This document shows, in pieces, positions 1 through 7,400 of a DNA stretch of 13,551 nt. The notes under the pieces were generated by a model. That model ran no database searches, was not told the origin of the DNA, and saw nothing but the letters and a program-made list of their open reading frames with translations. This DNA comes from Candidatus Cellulosilyticum pullistercoris (GTDB taxonomy: Bacteria; Bacillota; Clostridia; Lachnospirales; Cellulosilyticaceae). Numbering within the stretch: the stretch's first letter is position 1; each line of letters starts with the position of its first letter. The translations under genes and the position numbers were made by a program. The stretch is taken from contig JAHLFQ010000128.1 in assembly GCA_018883705.1 (NCBI GenBank), positions 1 to 13,551 on the forward strand, read 5' to 3'.

Positions 1-1850
1 AGAATATTACCAAGTACTAAAATGATAAATTTTGTAATCTCACCTGGTACCATTTCTGCCATTACCTTAAAGGCCATAAATAGACCTGCATGATTGAGTG
101 CAAATGCCCCTACACGAATAAACGAAATAGAGTTACTAAGTGTAGAAAGAATCGTTTCTACCCCTTCAAAACCACTTTCAATATAGTAAGACCCTTTATC
201 ACCCTTAATAAGCGGACGACTTCCTTCCATTAAATGTGTCAGTGGTTCCTTGAAAACCATGATAACTAACATTGAAATCATAACTAAAATAGGAACTATA
301 ATCGGTATTGGAATCACACCAACAATACATAGTGCTGTACAAATAAGTCCTATAAAGAAGAAATAACCTGCCACACCATTCTTACCAAAAAACGCACTTT
401 CAATATCTTTTCTTCTTAAAGCATTGATGATACCAATTGCAAATGAGACAGTTAAAACAGCTACCCCAAATACAACTCCCGCAATAAGAACCGGCATGAT
501 ATTAGGTCTATTAAGTGGCCCTCCATGAACCAGTGCGATATCTCTAATGACTGGAATATCTTCTAACCCAAATACACTACCATATACAAATCCAAATAAA
601 ATAGAACTTGCCCCTAATCGTTTTAGAATGCCTGAAGCTGCCGGAATCTTATTGGCAATAAAAACGCCAGCTAGAAAATATACTAATCCTTGACCCACAT
701 CTCCAAACATAATGCCAAACATTAAGCAAAATGTAATGGCTAAAAATGGAGTAGGATCAATCTCATTGTAACTAGGTAATCCATAAAGCTTAACAATCAT
801 CTCAAACGGTCTAAATAACCAGTTATTTTTTAGAAGTGTAGGCGGCATCACTTCTTCACCTAGATCACTTGCTTTTCTAGCCATCATAACATATTTGTCT
901 GTTATGCCTGACACCTTTTCTTCTAACTTGTTATAATCTCTTGCTCGAATCCATGCATTTAATACGAACACATTGTTTCCTCTAAATAAATGCTCTTTAA
1001 TCTCTAAGATTTTAAGTTCTAATTGCATACGTGAATAAATTCTACCAAGCTTACTTACTAATTCTGATTTTGTTTCAAAAATATCTTTTTCTAAAACAGA
1101 AATCTGTTTCTTTAAAATTTCTAACTTTTTCTCATTTTCCGCTTTGCAAGTGTCTACACCATCTCTAAGGTCTTCATCGATTTCTAATACTTGCCAATTA
1201 AGTGATTTTAGCAGTTTATGCGTTTCTTCCTCTAGCTCCCCTAAGTAAAATACAATATAAATGTCCTCTTTAGAGGCTTCGACTTCCCCAATCTCAAATA
1301 CAAGTGCACTAATATTTTCATAATTCTTCTTGATATGTAAACGATTTTCTCTAGAAAGCATCCCCACTTCATACTTAATATACTTAAGTGAATTAAGTAT
1401 TGTAAAATCAATTTCTTTATTAAAGTAACTTAGATTCTTACTTAACGTTTCAATTCTACTTACTTGCTTTCTTTTCTCCATAATAGATTCTATATTAGGC
1501 CCCATTTTTTCTTTAAGTGCCTGTAAATCTGCTAAAGCCTGTGCTTTGGAGTAGGATTTAATTTGATCTAATATGACCTTTAAATCAATCTGTAATTCTG
1601 ATGCGATCTTTTCTACTTCTGTAATGGCACCTCGGCATACACTTTCGGTCTCAGCATCATTTTCTTCTTGAACCTTTTCTCCTGACGGCAGCATGGCTTC
1701 ATATTCGTGCATAATATAGTTATTTCCATAAGTTTCGCTATTCTCCAAGTTAATATGTACCTTTTGAGAAAGTACTAATTCTTGAAGTATGGCATGTTCT
1801 TCATTCCTTGTCCCGACCAGACTTAGGAGCTTCATCTTTTCAATTGCCAT
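1..1850 (-). CDS. ntpI: V-type ATP synthase subunit I (membrane stator subunit), 3' end outside window
   Basis: This gene encodes the membrane stator subunit of a V-type ATPase, which forms the ion half-channels beside the K ring and anchors the peripheral stalks. The first ~616 codons are present and the frame stays open to the left edge. The N-terminal ~370 residues are hydrophilic, helical and coiled-coil-like. They are followed by a polytopic membrane part that begins around PTPFLAITFCLMFG and continues through several hydrophobic segments. Near the edge, SFIRVGAFALNHAG carries the arginine of the family's conserved 'IR..A' helix, thought to take part in ion transfer. The family is usually ~650 residues, so only a few dozen are probably missing. 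The start is the ATG at 1850, preceded by GGAGGGA, 18 bases after the stop of subunit C. Whether it moves protons or sodium, and whether it makes or uses ATP, cannot be told here. Confidence 0.93.
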   Translation of the reverse strand, partial: MAIEKMKLLSLVGTRNEEHAILQELVLSQKVHINLENSETYGNNYIMHEYEAMLPSGEKVQEENDAETESVCRGAITEVEKIASELQIDLKVILDQIKSYSKAQALADLQALKEKMGPNIESIMEKRKQVSRIETLSKNLSYFNKEIDFTILNSLKYIKYEVGMLSRENRLHIKKNYENISALVFEIGEVEASKEDIYIVFYLGELEEETHKLLKSLNWQVLEIDEDLRDGVDTCKAENEKKLEILKKQISVLEKDIFETKSELVSKLGRIYSRMQLELKILEIKEHLFRGNNVFVLNAWIRARDYNKLEEKVSGITDKYVMMARKASDLGEEVMPPTLLKNNWLFRPFEMIVKLYGLPSYNEIDPTPFLAITFCLMFGIMFGDVGQGLVYFLAGVFIANKIPAASGILKRLGASSILFGFVYGSVFGLEDIPVIRDIALVHGGPLNRPNIMPVLIAGVVFGVAVLTVSFAIGIINALRRKDIESAFFGKNGVAGYFFFIGLICTALCIVGVIPIPIIVPILVMISMLVIMVFKEPLTHLMEGSRPLIKGDKGSYYIESGFEGVETILSTLSNSISFIRVGAFALNHAGLFMAFKVMAEMVPGEITKFIILVLGNI

Positions 1851-1868
1851 GTGGACTCCCTCCGCTCA

Positions 1869-2906
1869 TTATATAGTATGAACTAAGAATCTACTTAGCT
1901 CAGTTTCTGGTACAGCGTACCTAATTCCTTCTGTTAATGACACTAAATCATTCACTTCAATACCCAGTATATATATGTATGATATAGATGCGGCTATGCT
2001 TTCATCATCTTTATTGATTCTAGTTGCCAAACGATAAAGATAGCGTTCTGTGTTACAGTCAAGATATGCATCACAGTTATCTTTAAATAATGGATATGAG
2101 AGATATTTCTCTACAAGCTTCTTAAACGTCTCTACATCTTTTGCATAACTAAGAGTCTTTAACTTCCGATAATCTAACCTATTACCATTTGGTAAACTAT
2201 AAATCAAAATTTCTTCAGGTGAAATATCATAATACTTAAGTGCTCTATAAATCCATTGTGTATTTAAAAAGTCTATTTTCGTTCCAATGAGTCTCTTTGC
2301 AATGGCTTCATCTTTTTTATTGAGTCTAGTAGCTTTCTGGGTAAGTTCACTATAAAATAGCATATAAAGTTTCATTTCCATATGAAACTCTCTCTTTGCT
2401 AGATCTTCTTGAGTCATTGTCTTAAGTGCCATATAATAACTACTACCTTTTAAACCCTCAATAAACTGAAGCACATTCTTACAAGCTATGAGCTTCTGAT
2501 AATTAACCCTCTCCCATTTTTTAGAATGCACAAATAAACTTTCTATATCAGTCATATCTTCATTACTAGTAATGCTCCTAAGAATAAGACCTAAGTCATG
2601 AATTTCATATTCCATTAAAAGAGTCTTAAAAAACTCTTTATAGTTCCCAGAAAAATAATGAAGCATATCCTCAATTTCATTTACAAGATAACGATCTAGG
2701 ACAATCTCCAATTCTGAACGATGTAAGTCATTGGTATTATAAACTGTCATAAGACTTTTATAGCCTTCACGCTTTTTTAAAAACTCTACTATTTGACCAA
2801 CATTCTTACACTGCGCTATTTTGATCCACTCTGCATCAGATAAAAGAATTCGTCTCTTAGCATGCAGCTTGGTATTAATCGCTCTATAAGATGCAAAAGG
2901 ATTCAT
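1869..2906 (-). CDS. ntpC: V-type ATP synthase subunit C
   Basis: This gene encodes the central-stalk socket subunit (AC39/subunit d family), which couples the rotor shaft to the membrane K ring. The protein is 345 residues, close to the family norm, soluble and mostly helical. It shows three-fold repeated segments such as WIKIAQCKNVGQIVEFLKK, YQKLIACKNVLQFIEGLK and YRKLKTLSYAKDVETFKK, the triplicated helical domain typical of the family. An in-frame ATG exists upstream at 2963, but the start chosen is the ATG at 2906 (MNPFASYRA). It has GGAGGA five bases upstream, and the longer form would overlap the stalk gene by 56 bases. The upstream stop TAG ends at 2908, leaving one base between the genes, so translation is probably coupled. 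The call rests on family pattern and on subunit I immediately downstream. Confidence 0.9.
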   Translation of the reverse strand: MNPFASYRAINTKLHAKRRILLSDAEWIKIAQCKNVGQIVEFLKKREGYKSLMTVYNTNDLHRSELEIVLDRYLVNEIEDMLHYFSGNYKEFFKTLLMEYEIHDLGLILRSITSNEDMTDIESLFVHSKKWERVNYQKLIACKNVLQFIEGLKGSSYYMALKTMTQEDLAKREFHMEMKLYMLFYSELTQKATRLNKKDEAIAKRLIGTKIDFLNTQWIYRALKYYDISPEEILIYSLPNGNRLDYRKLKTLSYAKDVETFKKLVEKYLSYPLFKDNCDAYLDCNTERYLYRLATRINKDDESIAASISYIYILGIEVNDLVSLTEGIRYAVPETELSRFLVHTI

Positions 2907-2907
2907 A

Positions 2908-3225
2908 CTATTCCTCCACTCTAAATAGTTCGTCAAAAACTTCATTAAGCAATGTTTCTTCAACTTCTAAGTAACGACTTTGAGCAACTAACGATAATTT
3001 TTTATACTGTTCTTCTTCTAAGTGATAACCGGTTTCACTTGTTCCAATGATTTGATTATAAATTTCATTAGCCTTTTCATTGGCCCTTTTTAAGCTTGCT
3101 TCTCTATAGTCCAGAATCTCTTTCTCATACTGGTCTTTTCTTTCTTTTAAGGCCTGTTCACTATTTTTTCTATTACTGACAGCAACAGAATCTATTTGGG
3201 CAATTTGTTTTATAATTTCATTCAT
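2908..3225 (-). CDS. V-type ATPase peripheral-stalk subunit (G/H-like)
   Basis: This small, highly charged protein of 105 residues has no membrane segment and is predicted to be almost entirely helical. The central part, roughly residues 20-60, is rich in Lys, Glu, Arg and Ala in a heptad-like pattern (EQALKERKDQYEKEILDYR, KRANEKANEI), as expected of the long coiled coils that form V-ATPase peripheral stalks with subunit E. Such G/H-type subunits are the usual first gene of clostridial V-ATPase operons. Here it is the first visible gene, with subunits C and I directly downstream. The start ATG at 3225 follows GAGGAA with a four-base spacer. Sequence identity in this family is low, so the assignment depends mainly on position, size and coiled-coil character. 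The equivalent subunit is called NtpF in Enterococcus. Confidence 0.8.
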   Translation of the reverse strand: MNEIIKQIAQIDSVAVSNRKNSEQALKERKDQYEKEILDYREASLKRANEKANEIYNQIIGTSETGYHLEEEQYKKLSLVAQSRYLEVEETLLNEVFDELFRVEE

Positions 3226-3516
3226 AGCAATTCCTCACTTACTACTTTAATAGTATTGATATATCATATAATCATATCACTTTATATATAAAAATAAAGT
3301 TAAAAATTATTAATTTTATTAATTTACATAATTTTTTATATTTTTGTTACGTATACTTCATCTATTTTTTTGTTTATTATGTATGTTTATTTATATATTT
3401 TAGTACCATTTTGATAAAATATTTTAATTATTTCTTATTTTTATATAAGTTTCAGATAATTATTTTGATAATTTTTATACAATTTATAGATTTTCAATAT
3501 TATTTAACTTTTATAT
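3226..3516. other. AT-rich intergenic spacer upstream of the V-ATPase operon
   Basis: About 290 bases made almost entirely of A and T, with many short A- and T-tracts. I see no credible coding frame. It must contain the V-ATPase promoter on the minus strand, and TATGAT-like hexamers occur around 3260-3275. However, the sequence offers so many -10-like matches by chance that I do not pick one. Confidence 0.5.
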
Positions 3517-3561
3517 AAAAAAGAGATAGGTATCCTTTACAAGGATACCTATCTCTTTTTT
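3517..3561 (-). terminator. Rho-independent terminator after the membrane protein gene
   Basis: A perfect 19-base inverted repeat (3517-3535 with 3543-3561) encloses a seven-base loop. Its GC-containing core is GAGATAGGTATCC, and it runs into a U-rich tract when read on the minus strand. It begins one base after the stop codon of the 3563-4081 gene. Its A-rich left arm would also make it work on the plus strand, but no plus-strand gene enters it. Confidence 0.9.
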
Positions 3562-3562
3562 A

Positions 3563-4081
3563 TTATTTTTCTTCCTTTTTATCTTGCAAATTTATAAAAA
3601 GATTTCCTAAATCTTTCTTATACTTACCATAAACCAAGATTTTCGCATAATTATAACTCTCTATCTCGCGATTAAAAGTTATATTTAAAACATCTTTATT
3701 TTTACCTTCTTTAACTTTAATATTTTCAATATCACCAGCTTTTAATCTATATCCTAATAAACAAATAGTAGATGATTCCTCTGAAAATAAGATAAACGTA
3801 AAGCTATTAATCATAGTAAAGCCAATAATAAGTAGTGTAATAATAATACTATCTGTATTAAAGGCTTTTCCGCCCATAAATGCTGCAATATTAATCGCTA
3901 ACGTTACGACGATACAAATTAAAGTGACCGTTGTAAAAAAGTCCTTTTTAATAGAAAACACCTTACGATAATGTGAGTTTTCTTTTTTATATGCTGTTTC
4001 ATTTAAATAATTGATAATTCTTAACGCGATAAGTAAAATATAAATACCTATAATTAAATAATATGACCATTTAATATTCAC
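3563..4081 (-). CDS. Hypothetical membrane protein with three predicted helices
   Basis: I do not recognise this gene. The product is about 172 residues. A first hydrophobic helix lies at the N-terminus (YYLIIGIYILLIALRIINYL), a second near the centre (FFTTVTLICIVVTLAINIAAF) and a third just after it (IIITLLIIGFTMINSFTFILF). A soluble tail of about 70 residues follows, with alternating strands and a lysine-rich end (KDKKEEK-like). The layout of hydrophobic hairpins plus a small beta-rich tail resembles bacterial PH-like membrane proteins, but that is only an impression. The frame is open up to an ATG at 4123, whose only purine run (GGGGA) sits too close to it. The GTG at 4081 has AAAGGAG with a seven-base spacer and puts the first helix at the N-terminus, so I prefer it. 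The gene is a single unit closed by its own terminator. Confidence 0.65.
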   Translation of the reverse strand: MNIKWSYYLIIGIYILLIALRIINYLNETAYKKENSHYRKVFSIKKDFFTTVTLICIVVTLAINIAAFMGGKAFNTDSIIITLLIIGFTMINSFTFILFSEESSTICLLGYRLKAGDIENIKVKEGKNKDVLNITFNREIESYNYAKILVYGKYKKDLGNLFINLQDKKEEK

Positions 4082-4155
4082 TCGAAAACTCCTTTCTATT
4101 TTTAAAAGTGGATGATCATCCATTCTTCCCCTTTATAAGATTTCATATCCTATAA

Positions 4156-4185
4156 AAAATAACTGCTCAGATGAGCAGTTATTTT
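4156..4185 (-). terminator. Terminator hairpin overlapping the stop codon of the SEC-C gene
   Basis: A 14-base inverted repeat (4156-4169 with 4172-4185) has the core CTGCTCA/TGAGCAG. Read on the minus strand it ends in TTATTTTTTATA. The TAA stop of the SEC-C protein gene (4179-4181) lies inside the promoter-proximal arm, so the last codons form part of the stem. Confidence 0.85.
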
Positions 4186-4685
4186 CCACAACATTGTTTG
4201 TATTTTTTACCACTACCACATGGACATGGTTCATTACGACCCACTTTTTTAGCTTTAACAACTGTTTTGGTTTTGTTGTATTCTCTTTTAATTGTTGCTC
4301 TTTCAATATCAGTTAATAAAGTATCCCATTGTGGTAAATTGTAAAGCCATTCAGCTTTAGCATCTAACATATTCCAGTATAATTTTTTAAGATCTACTTC
4401 TAATTTAACAACTGATTCACCTGTGAAATCAGTTAAGTCATATTCACCATTTACTAAACTTGTGTTAATACCATCAACAAAACCTAAGAATTCAACTTCA
4501 TCCATGTTGAATCGTTTACCAAGCTCTGCAATAGTTCCTTCTAAAATTTCATCTGTATGAGAAAGCATATATGCATAGATATCTCTTTCTCTTCCTAAGT
4601 AGTTTTCTACAACTTTTTTGTATTCTTCTACTGATCTTTCTTTTGCATCTTCACCATAATTATTCCATGATTCAAATAATGTCAT
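4179..4685 (-). CDS. SEC-C metal-binding motif protein
   Basis: A soluble protein of 168 residues that ends in a SEC-C motif (residues ~149-167: GRNEPCPCGSGKKYKQCC), with cysteines at 154, 156, 165 and 166. This is the zinc-binding tail best known from the C-terminus of SecA, where it contacts SecB and ribosomes. It also occurs in many stand-alone proteins of unknown role. The first ~145 residues are helical and charged, and I do not recognise a catalytic domain in them, so the motif gives no more than a metal-binding and possible ribosome or partner contact. The ATG at 4685 is preceded by AAAGGAG with a good spacer. The gene has its own promoter and terminator and so is monocistronic. Confidence 0.85.
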   Translation of the reverse strand: MTLFESWNNYGEDAKERSVEEYKKVVENYLGRERDIYAYMLSHTDEILEGTIAELGKRFNMDEVEFLGFVDGINTSLVNGEYDLTDFTGESVVKLEVDLKKLYWNMLDAKAEWLYNLPQWDTLLTDIERATIKREYNKTKTVVKAKKVGRNEPCPCGSGKKYKQCCGK

Positions 4686-4733
4686 TGGTATTCTCCTTTT
4701 CTTACTTTAAGCATGTGCCCATAATCTTTTATT

Positions 4734-4762
4734 AGTATAACATATCTAATTTACTTTGTTTA
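4734..4762 (-). promoter_or_regulatory. Sigma-A-type promoter for the SEC-C gene
   Basis: On the minus strand, TAAACA (4757-4762) and TATACT (4734-4739) are 17 bases apart, about 50 bases upstream of the start codon. The -10 is close to consensus and the -35 matches at four of six positions. This is a prediction from sequence only. Confidence 0.5.
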
Positions 4763-4972
4763 TACTAGCTTGAGTTTATTTCCGGTAGAATGCACACAAA
4801 ATATTAATCACTTTGTAATATCTTCGTACTCTACTACTGTATGCAGTACTTATATAGCATAATTATTATACATTACTTCTTGACTTTTTACTACTCTTTA
4901 TTTTAACTTATTCTGATAAAATTTCTACCTTTTTTAGATTTATTAAAAGTATGAGTCGATATAATGCCCTAA

Positions 4973-6451
4973 TTATACCAAGAATTTCCTCACCATTTCT
5001 TTCATCTGACTTACATCACATACTTCTTTATGCCAAATTTTTCTAGTTTCAATTTGATCCATTGCTTTAGGCATATCTCCTTTTATTAGGTGATGCATCT
5101 CTTCTAAAAGTTTGAAATCTCCTATTTCTTCATATTTACTGTCTAGAGCCGTCATAACACTATGTGTAAATTTATAAGGGCTGGCTGTAGAAACAATCAC
5201 TGTTGGTGTTTCGTCTTTCGTTTCTTTTAAATAATCATCATATACAGCATAAGCAACCGCTGTATGTGTATCCATTAGATATCCTTCTTCTTCATAAACT
5301 TTCTTAATATATGCTTTTGTTTTAACATCATCTGCATAACCACCATAGAAGTCTTTTAGACCTTCTCTCATCTTATCTGTAACAGCATATTTACCTTCTT
5401 CTTTAAGTGCAGTCATCATATCACTAACAAGCTCTGTATCTTCTCCTGAAATGTGATATAGAAGCCTTTCTAGGTTACTTGAAATTAAGATATCCATAGA
5501 TGGTGATTCAGTTAGGAAGAATGGTCTATTACGATCATAAGTACCAGATTCAAAGAAATCAAATAATACTTTATTACTATTAGAGGCGCAAATAAGCTTG
5601 CCAATAGGAAGACCCATTTCTTTTGCATAGTAGGCCGCTAAAATATTACCAAAGTTTCCTGTTGGCACGACAACATTCATCGCCTCTCCTGCTACTACCT
5701 TACCATCTCTTAACATTTTTCCATAAGCTGCAAAATAGTAAGCAACTTGAGGCACAAGACGTCCTACATTAATTGAATTAGCTGAAGAGAATTTATAATT
5801 CTTACTTGATAATTCTTCTGCGAAAACTTGATCTTGAAAAATCTCTTTTACTGTAGATTGGCAATCATCAAAGTTTCCTCTAACCCCTATTACACATGTA
5901 TTTTCACCTTCTGTTGTAAGCATTTGTTGTTTTTGAACTTCACTTACACCATCTTGTGGGAAAAAGACAATAATTTTTGTACCTGCCACGTTTGCAAACC
6001 CCTCAAGTGCAGCTTTTCCTGTATCTCCTGATGTGGCAGTTAAAATAACAATATCTTTTTCTTCTCCATTATAACGTTTACTTGTAAGCATTAAATAAGG
6101 AAGAATAGAAAGCGCCATGTCCTTAAAAGCGATAGTAGGTCCATGGAAAAGTTCTAAAAAGTGACCTGTTTTGGTATGTACAAGAGGTGCAATCTCTTTT
6201 GTGTCAAATTTTTCATCATAAGCATGATTAATGCAATATTTTAGATCCTCATCTTGAATTTCATCAAAGAATAGGCGCATGACGCGGTAAGCTATTTCTT
6301 GATAGGACCATTTTGAAAGTTCATCTACTGTAAAATCCATCTTAGGAAGTTTCGTAGGTACAAATAATCCTCCTTCAGAAGAAATTCCTTGTAAAATAGC
6401 CTTAGTTGCAGTAATAGGATTTAATTTACGACGTGTACTTGTATATAGCAT
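4973..6451 (-). CDS. thrC: Threonine synthase
   Basis: This PLP-dependent lyase converts O-phosphohomoserine and water to threonine and phosphate, the last step of threonine synthesis in the cytoplasm. The 492-residue product belongs to the long form of the family. It has the N-terminal domain starting MLYTSTRRKL and the Gly-rich ISSEGGLFVP. The PLP lysine is at about residue 110 (HGPTIAFKDMAL), and the phosphate-binding loop follows at about 139-146 (ATSGDTGKAA). The VVPTGNFGN and STASPYKF segments are also typical. An in-frame ATG at 6475 has no ribosome binding site. The ATG at 6451 has GGGAGA about nine bases upstream and begins at the conserved N-terminus. No other threonine-pathway gene (hom, thrB) lies beside it, so it stands alone, transcribed divergently from the cysteine-rich pair. 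Confidence 0.95.
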   Translation of the reverse strand: MLYTSTRRKLNPITATKAILQGISSEGGLFVPTKLPKMDFTVDELSKWSYQEIAYRVMRLFFDEIQDEDLKYCINHAYDEKFDTKEIAPLVHTKTGHFLELFHGPTIAFKDMALSILPYLMLTSKRYNGEEKDIVILTATSGDTGKAALEGFANVAGTKIIVFFPQDGVSEVQKQQMLTTEGENTCVIGVRGNFDDCQSTVKEIFQDQVFAEELSSKNYKFSSANSINVGRLVPQVAYYFAAYGKMLRDGKVVAGEAMNVVVPTGNFGNILAAYYAKEMGLPIGKLICASNSNKVLFDFFESGTYDRNRPFFLTESPSMDILISSNLERLLYHISGEDTELVSDMMTALKEEGKYAVTDKMREGLKDFYGGYADDVKTKAYIKKVYEEEGYLMDTHTAVAYAVYDDYLKETKDETPTVIVSTASPYKFTHSVMTALDSKYEEIGDFKLLEEMHHLIKGDMPKAMDQIETRKIWHKEVCDVSQMKEMVRKFLV

Positions 6452-6501
6452 TTTTATGATTCTCCCTTTCTCCATATATATCCTAAATCATGTTTTATAT
6501 G

Positions 6502-6530
6502 ATTATAACATCTTATGTAACAATTGCAAA
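6502..6530 (-). promoter_or_regulatory. Sigma-A-type promoter for thrC
   Basis: On the minus strand a perfect TATAAT (6502-6507) lies 17 bases after TTTGCA (6525-6530), and a TTGCAA reading with a 16-base spacer is also possible. This gives a leader of about 45 bases, with no visible riboswitch or attenuator. Confidence 0.6.
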
Positions 6531-6604
6531 ATAATATTACTATTTGTCATGTTTTTTAATATTTAAAATAATAAGTTATATTGTATTTTTTTAGACTTAT
6601 TTGT

Positions 6605-6633
6605 AACATTAATCCTAAAAGCTTCATACCTTA
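6605..6633 (+). promoter_or_regulatory. Sigma-K-like sporulation promoter for the cysteine-rich pair
   Basis: AACA (6605-6608), then 16 bases, then CATACCTTA (6625-6633), fits the Bacillus sigma-K consensus mACm-N16-CATAnnnTA at every specified position. A sigma-E reading (GTAACATT, 14 bases, CATACCTT) is also partly possible, because the two sigma factors share a CATA -10. A sigma-A reading (TTAATC-17-TATATT) is weaker. Transcription would start near 6640, about 70 bases before the first ATG. Confidence 0.5.
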
Positions 6634-6637
6634 TATT

Positions 6638-6672
6638 AGAGAAATGTAATGCAGGTCGTAACCTGCTTCTCT
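6638..6672 (+). promoter_or_regulatory. Hairpin at the predicted 5' end of the cysteine-rich pair mRNA
   Basis: A six-base stem GCAGGT/ACCTGC with a CGTA tetraloop (6651-6666) is flanked by a second pairing AGAGAA/TTCTCT (6638-6643 with 6667-6672), with a seven-base bulge on the left side. It would lie at the extreme 5' end of the predicted transcript and well away from the ribosome binding site at 6699. No U-run follows, so it is not a terminator. A role in mRNA stability is an inference. Confidence 0.4.
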
Positions 6673-6711
6673 ATAAAATAGTTTTACTATTATGTTTTAG
6701 GAGGTATTCAT

Positions 6712-6906
6712 ATGGCATTTCAACATGACTTAGCTTGTCTTGTAAATCAAAAAGTTATTATTCACTCCAATCGTTGTAGCTTCTGTGTCATCATTTCTCA
6801 AGTCTGCCCTTGCTATATTCGTGCAATAGAGCTTGGTTCTGGTAATATTAGATACTTTAACTTCGATCGTATCGATTATATAGAGGAATGTTTACCTCAA
6901 TGCTAA
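6712..6906 (+). CDS. Small cysteine-rich protein, possible spore-coat component
   Basis: I do not recognise a named family. The product is 64 residues with seven cysteines and no signal peptide or membrane helix. From residue ~9 to the end it is the same domain as the C-terminal part of the next protein: LVNQKVIIH, then a CxxC pair (RCSFC), a short strand region, then RYFNFDRIDYIE and LPxC. The alternating hydrophobic strands (VIIH, CVIIS, YIRAIE, IRYFNF) suggest a small beta barrel or sheet. The ATG at 6712 has a near-perfect AGGAGGT with a six-base spacer, so high translation is likely. It is the first gene of a two-gene unit behind a sigma-K-like promoter, which suggests a mother-cell sporulation product cross-linked or metal-bound through cysteines. 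That role is inferred from composition and promoter only. Confidence 0.75.
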   Translation: MAFQHDLACLVNQKVIIHSNRCSFCVIISQVCPCYIRAIELGSGNIRYFNFDRIDYIEECLPQC

Positions 6907-6947
6907 TTCGATGTCACAATCTTTTAATGAAATAAGGAGGACTTAAT

Positions 6948-7316
6948 ATGAGTTGCTGTGGAAATAATAATAGAAATTTCTTTTCTCACAATCATGGATT
7001 CTGCTCTAATGACTGTGATAACTTTAATAATGACTGCTGCTGTGACAAACATCATAACAACGACGACTTAACAGGTATTTCTTGCCCATTTAACAATAAT
7101 AATGACTGCGACTGTGAGGATAGCTTAAGAGATGCAGCTCGCAGATTAACCAATCAAAGAGTTATTATTCATGTAGATGGTTGTAAAATGTGTGTTGTTA
7201 TCGTAGGTATCGGCAAATGTTTCCTTAAAGCTGTTAATCCTTGCACACAAAGAATCGTATACTTTAACTTTAACCGTATTGACAACATTGAAGACGTACT
7301 TCCTCGCTGCTTCTAG
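6948..7316 (+). CDS. Cysteine/asparagine-rich protein with the same C-terminal domain, possible spore-coat component
   Basis: This 122-residue product has 15 cysteines. Residues 1-~60 are low-complexity and rich in Asn, Asp, Cys and His, with CC at 3-4 and a CCC run (DCCCDKHH), like the disordered, metal-binding or cross-linking tails of spore-coat proteins. Residues ~66-122 are a paralogue of the preceding protein: LTNQRVIIH, GCKMC, a strand region with KCFLKAV, then IVYFNFNRIDNIEDVLPRC. About half of the positions match. No signal peptide or membrane helix is present. The ATG at 6948 has AAGGAGG with a seven-base spacer, and the gap to the first gene is 41 bases with no terminator, so the two are probably co-transcribed. 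The coat role is inferred from cysteine content and the promoter. I do not recognise the domain. Confidence 0.8.
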   Translation: MSCCGNNNRNFFSHNHGFCSNDCDNFNNDCCCDKHHNNDDLTGISCPFNNNNDCDCEDSLRDAARRLTNQRVIIHVDGCKMCVVIVGIGKCFLKAVNPCTQRIVYFNFNRIDNIEDVLPRCF

Positions 7317-7343
7317 ACTAATTATCACTTCATGTATTATCAA

Positions 7344-7384
7344 TTAAAAAGGAGCCATTCTATTTCAGAATGGCTCCTTTTTAA
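7344..7384. terminator. Bidirectional terminator between the cysteine-rich pair and sigH
   Basis: A perfect 18-base inverted repeat (7344-7361 with 7367-7384) with a five-base loop and GC core GGAGCCATTCT has A-runs on the left and T-runs on the right. It lies between converging genes, 27 bases after the plus-strand stop and 16 bases after the sigH stop, and so probably serves both. Confidence 0.9.
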
Positions 7385-7400
7385 TGACTTTACTCTAGAT

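Noticed and set aside
6712..7316. The cysteine-rich pair considered as a metallothionein or a bacteriocin with modification genes
   Set aside because: The paired domain has regular hydrophobic strands unlike metallothionein, and there is no leader-peptide cleavage motif, maturation enzyme or transporter next to it.
7146..7343. Minus-strand frame antisense to the second cysteine-rich gene
   Set aside because: It is the shadow of the real gene; no ribosome binding site, and it begins inside the sequence between the stop and the terminator.
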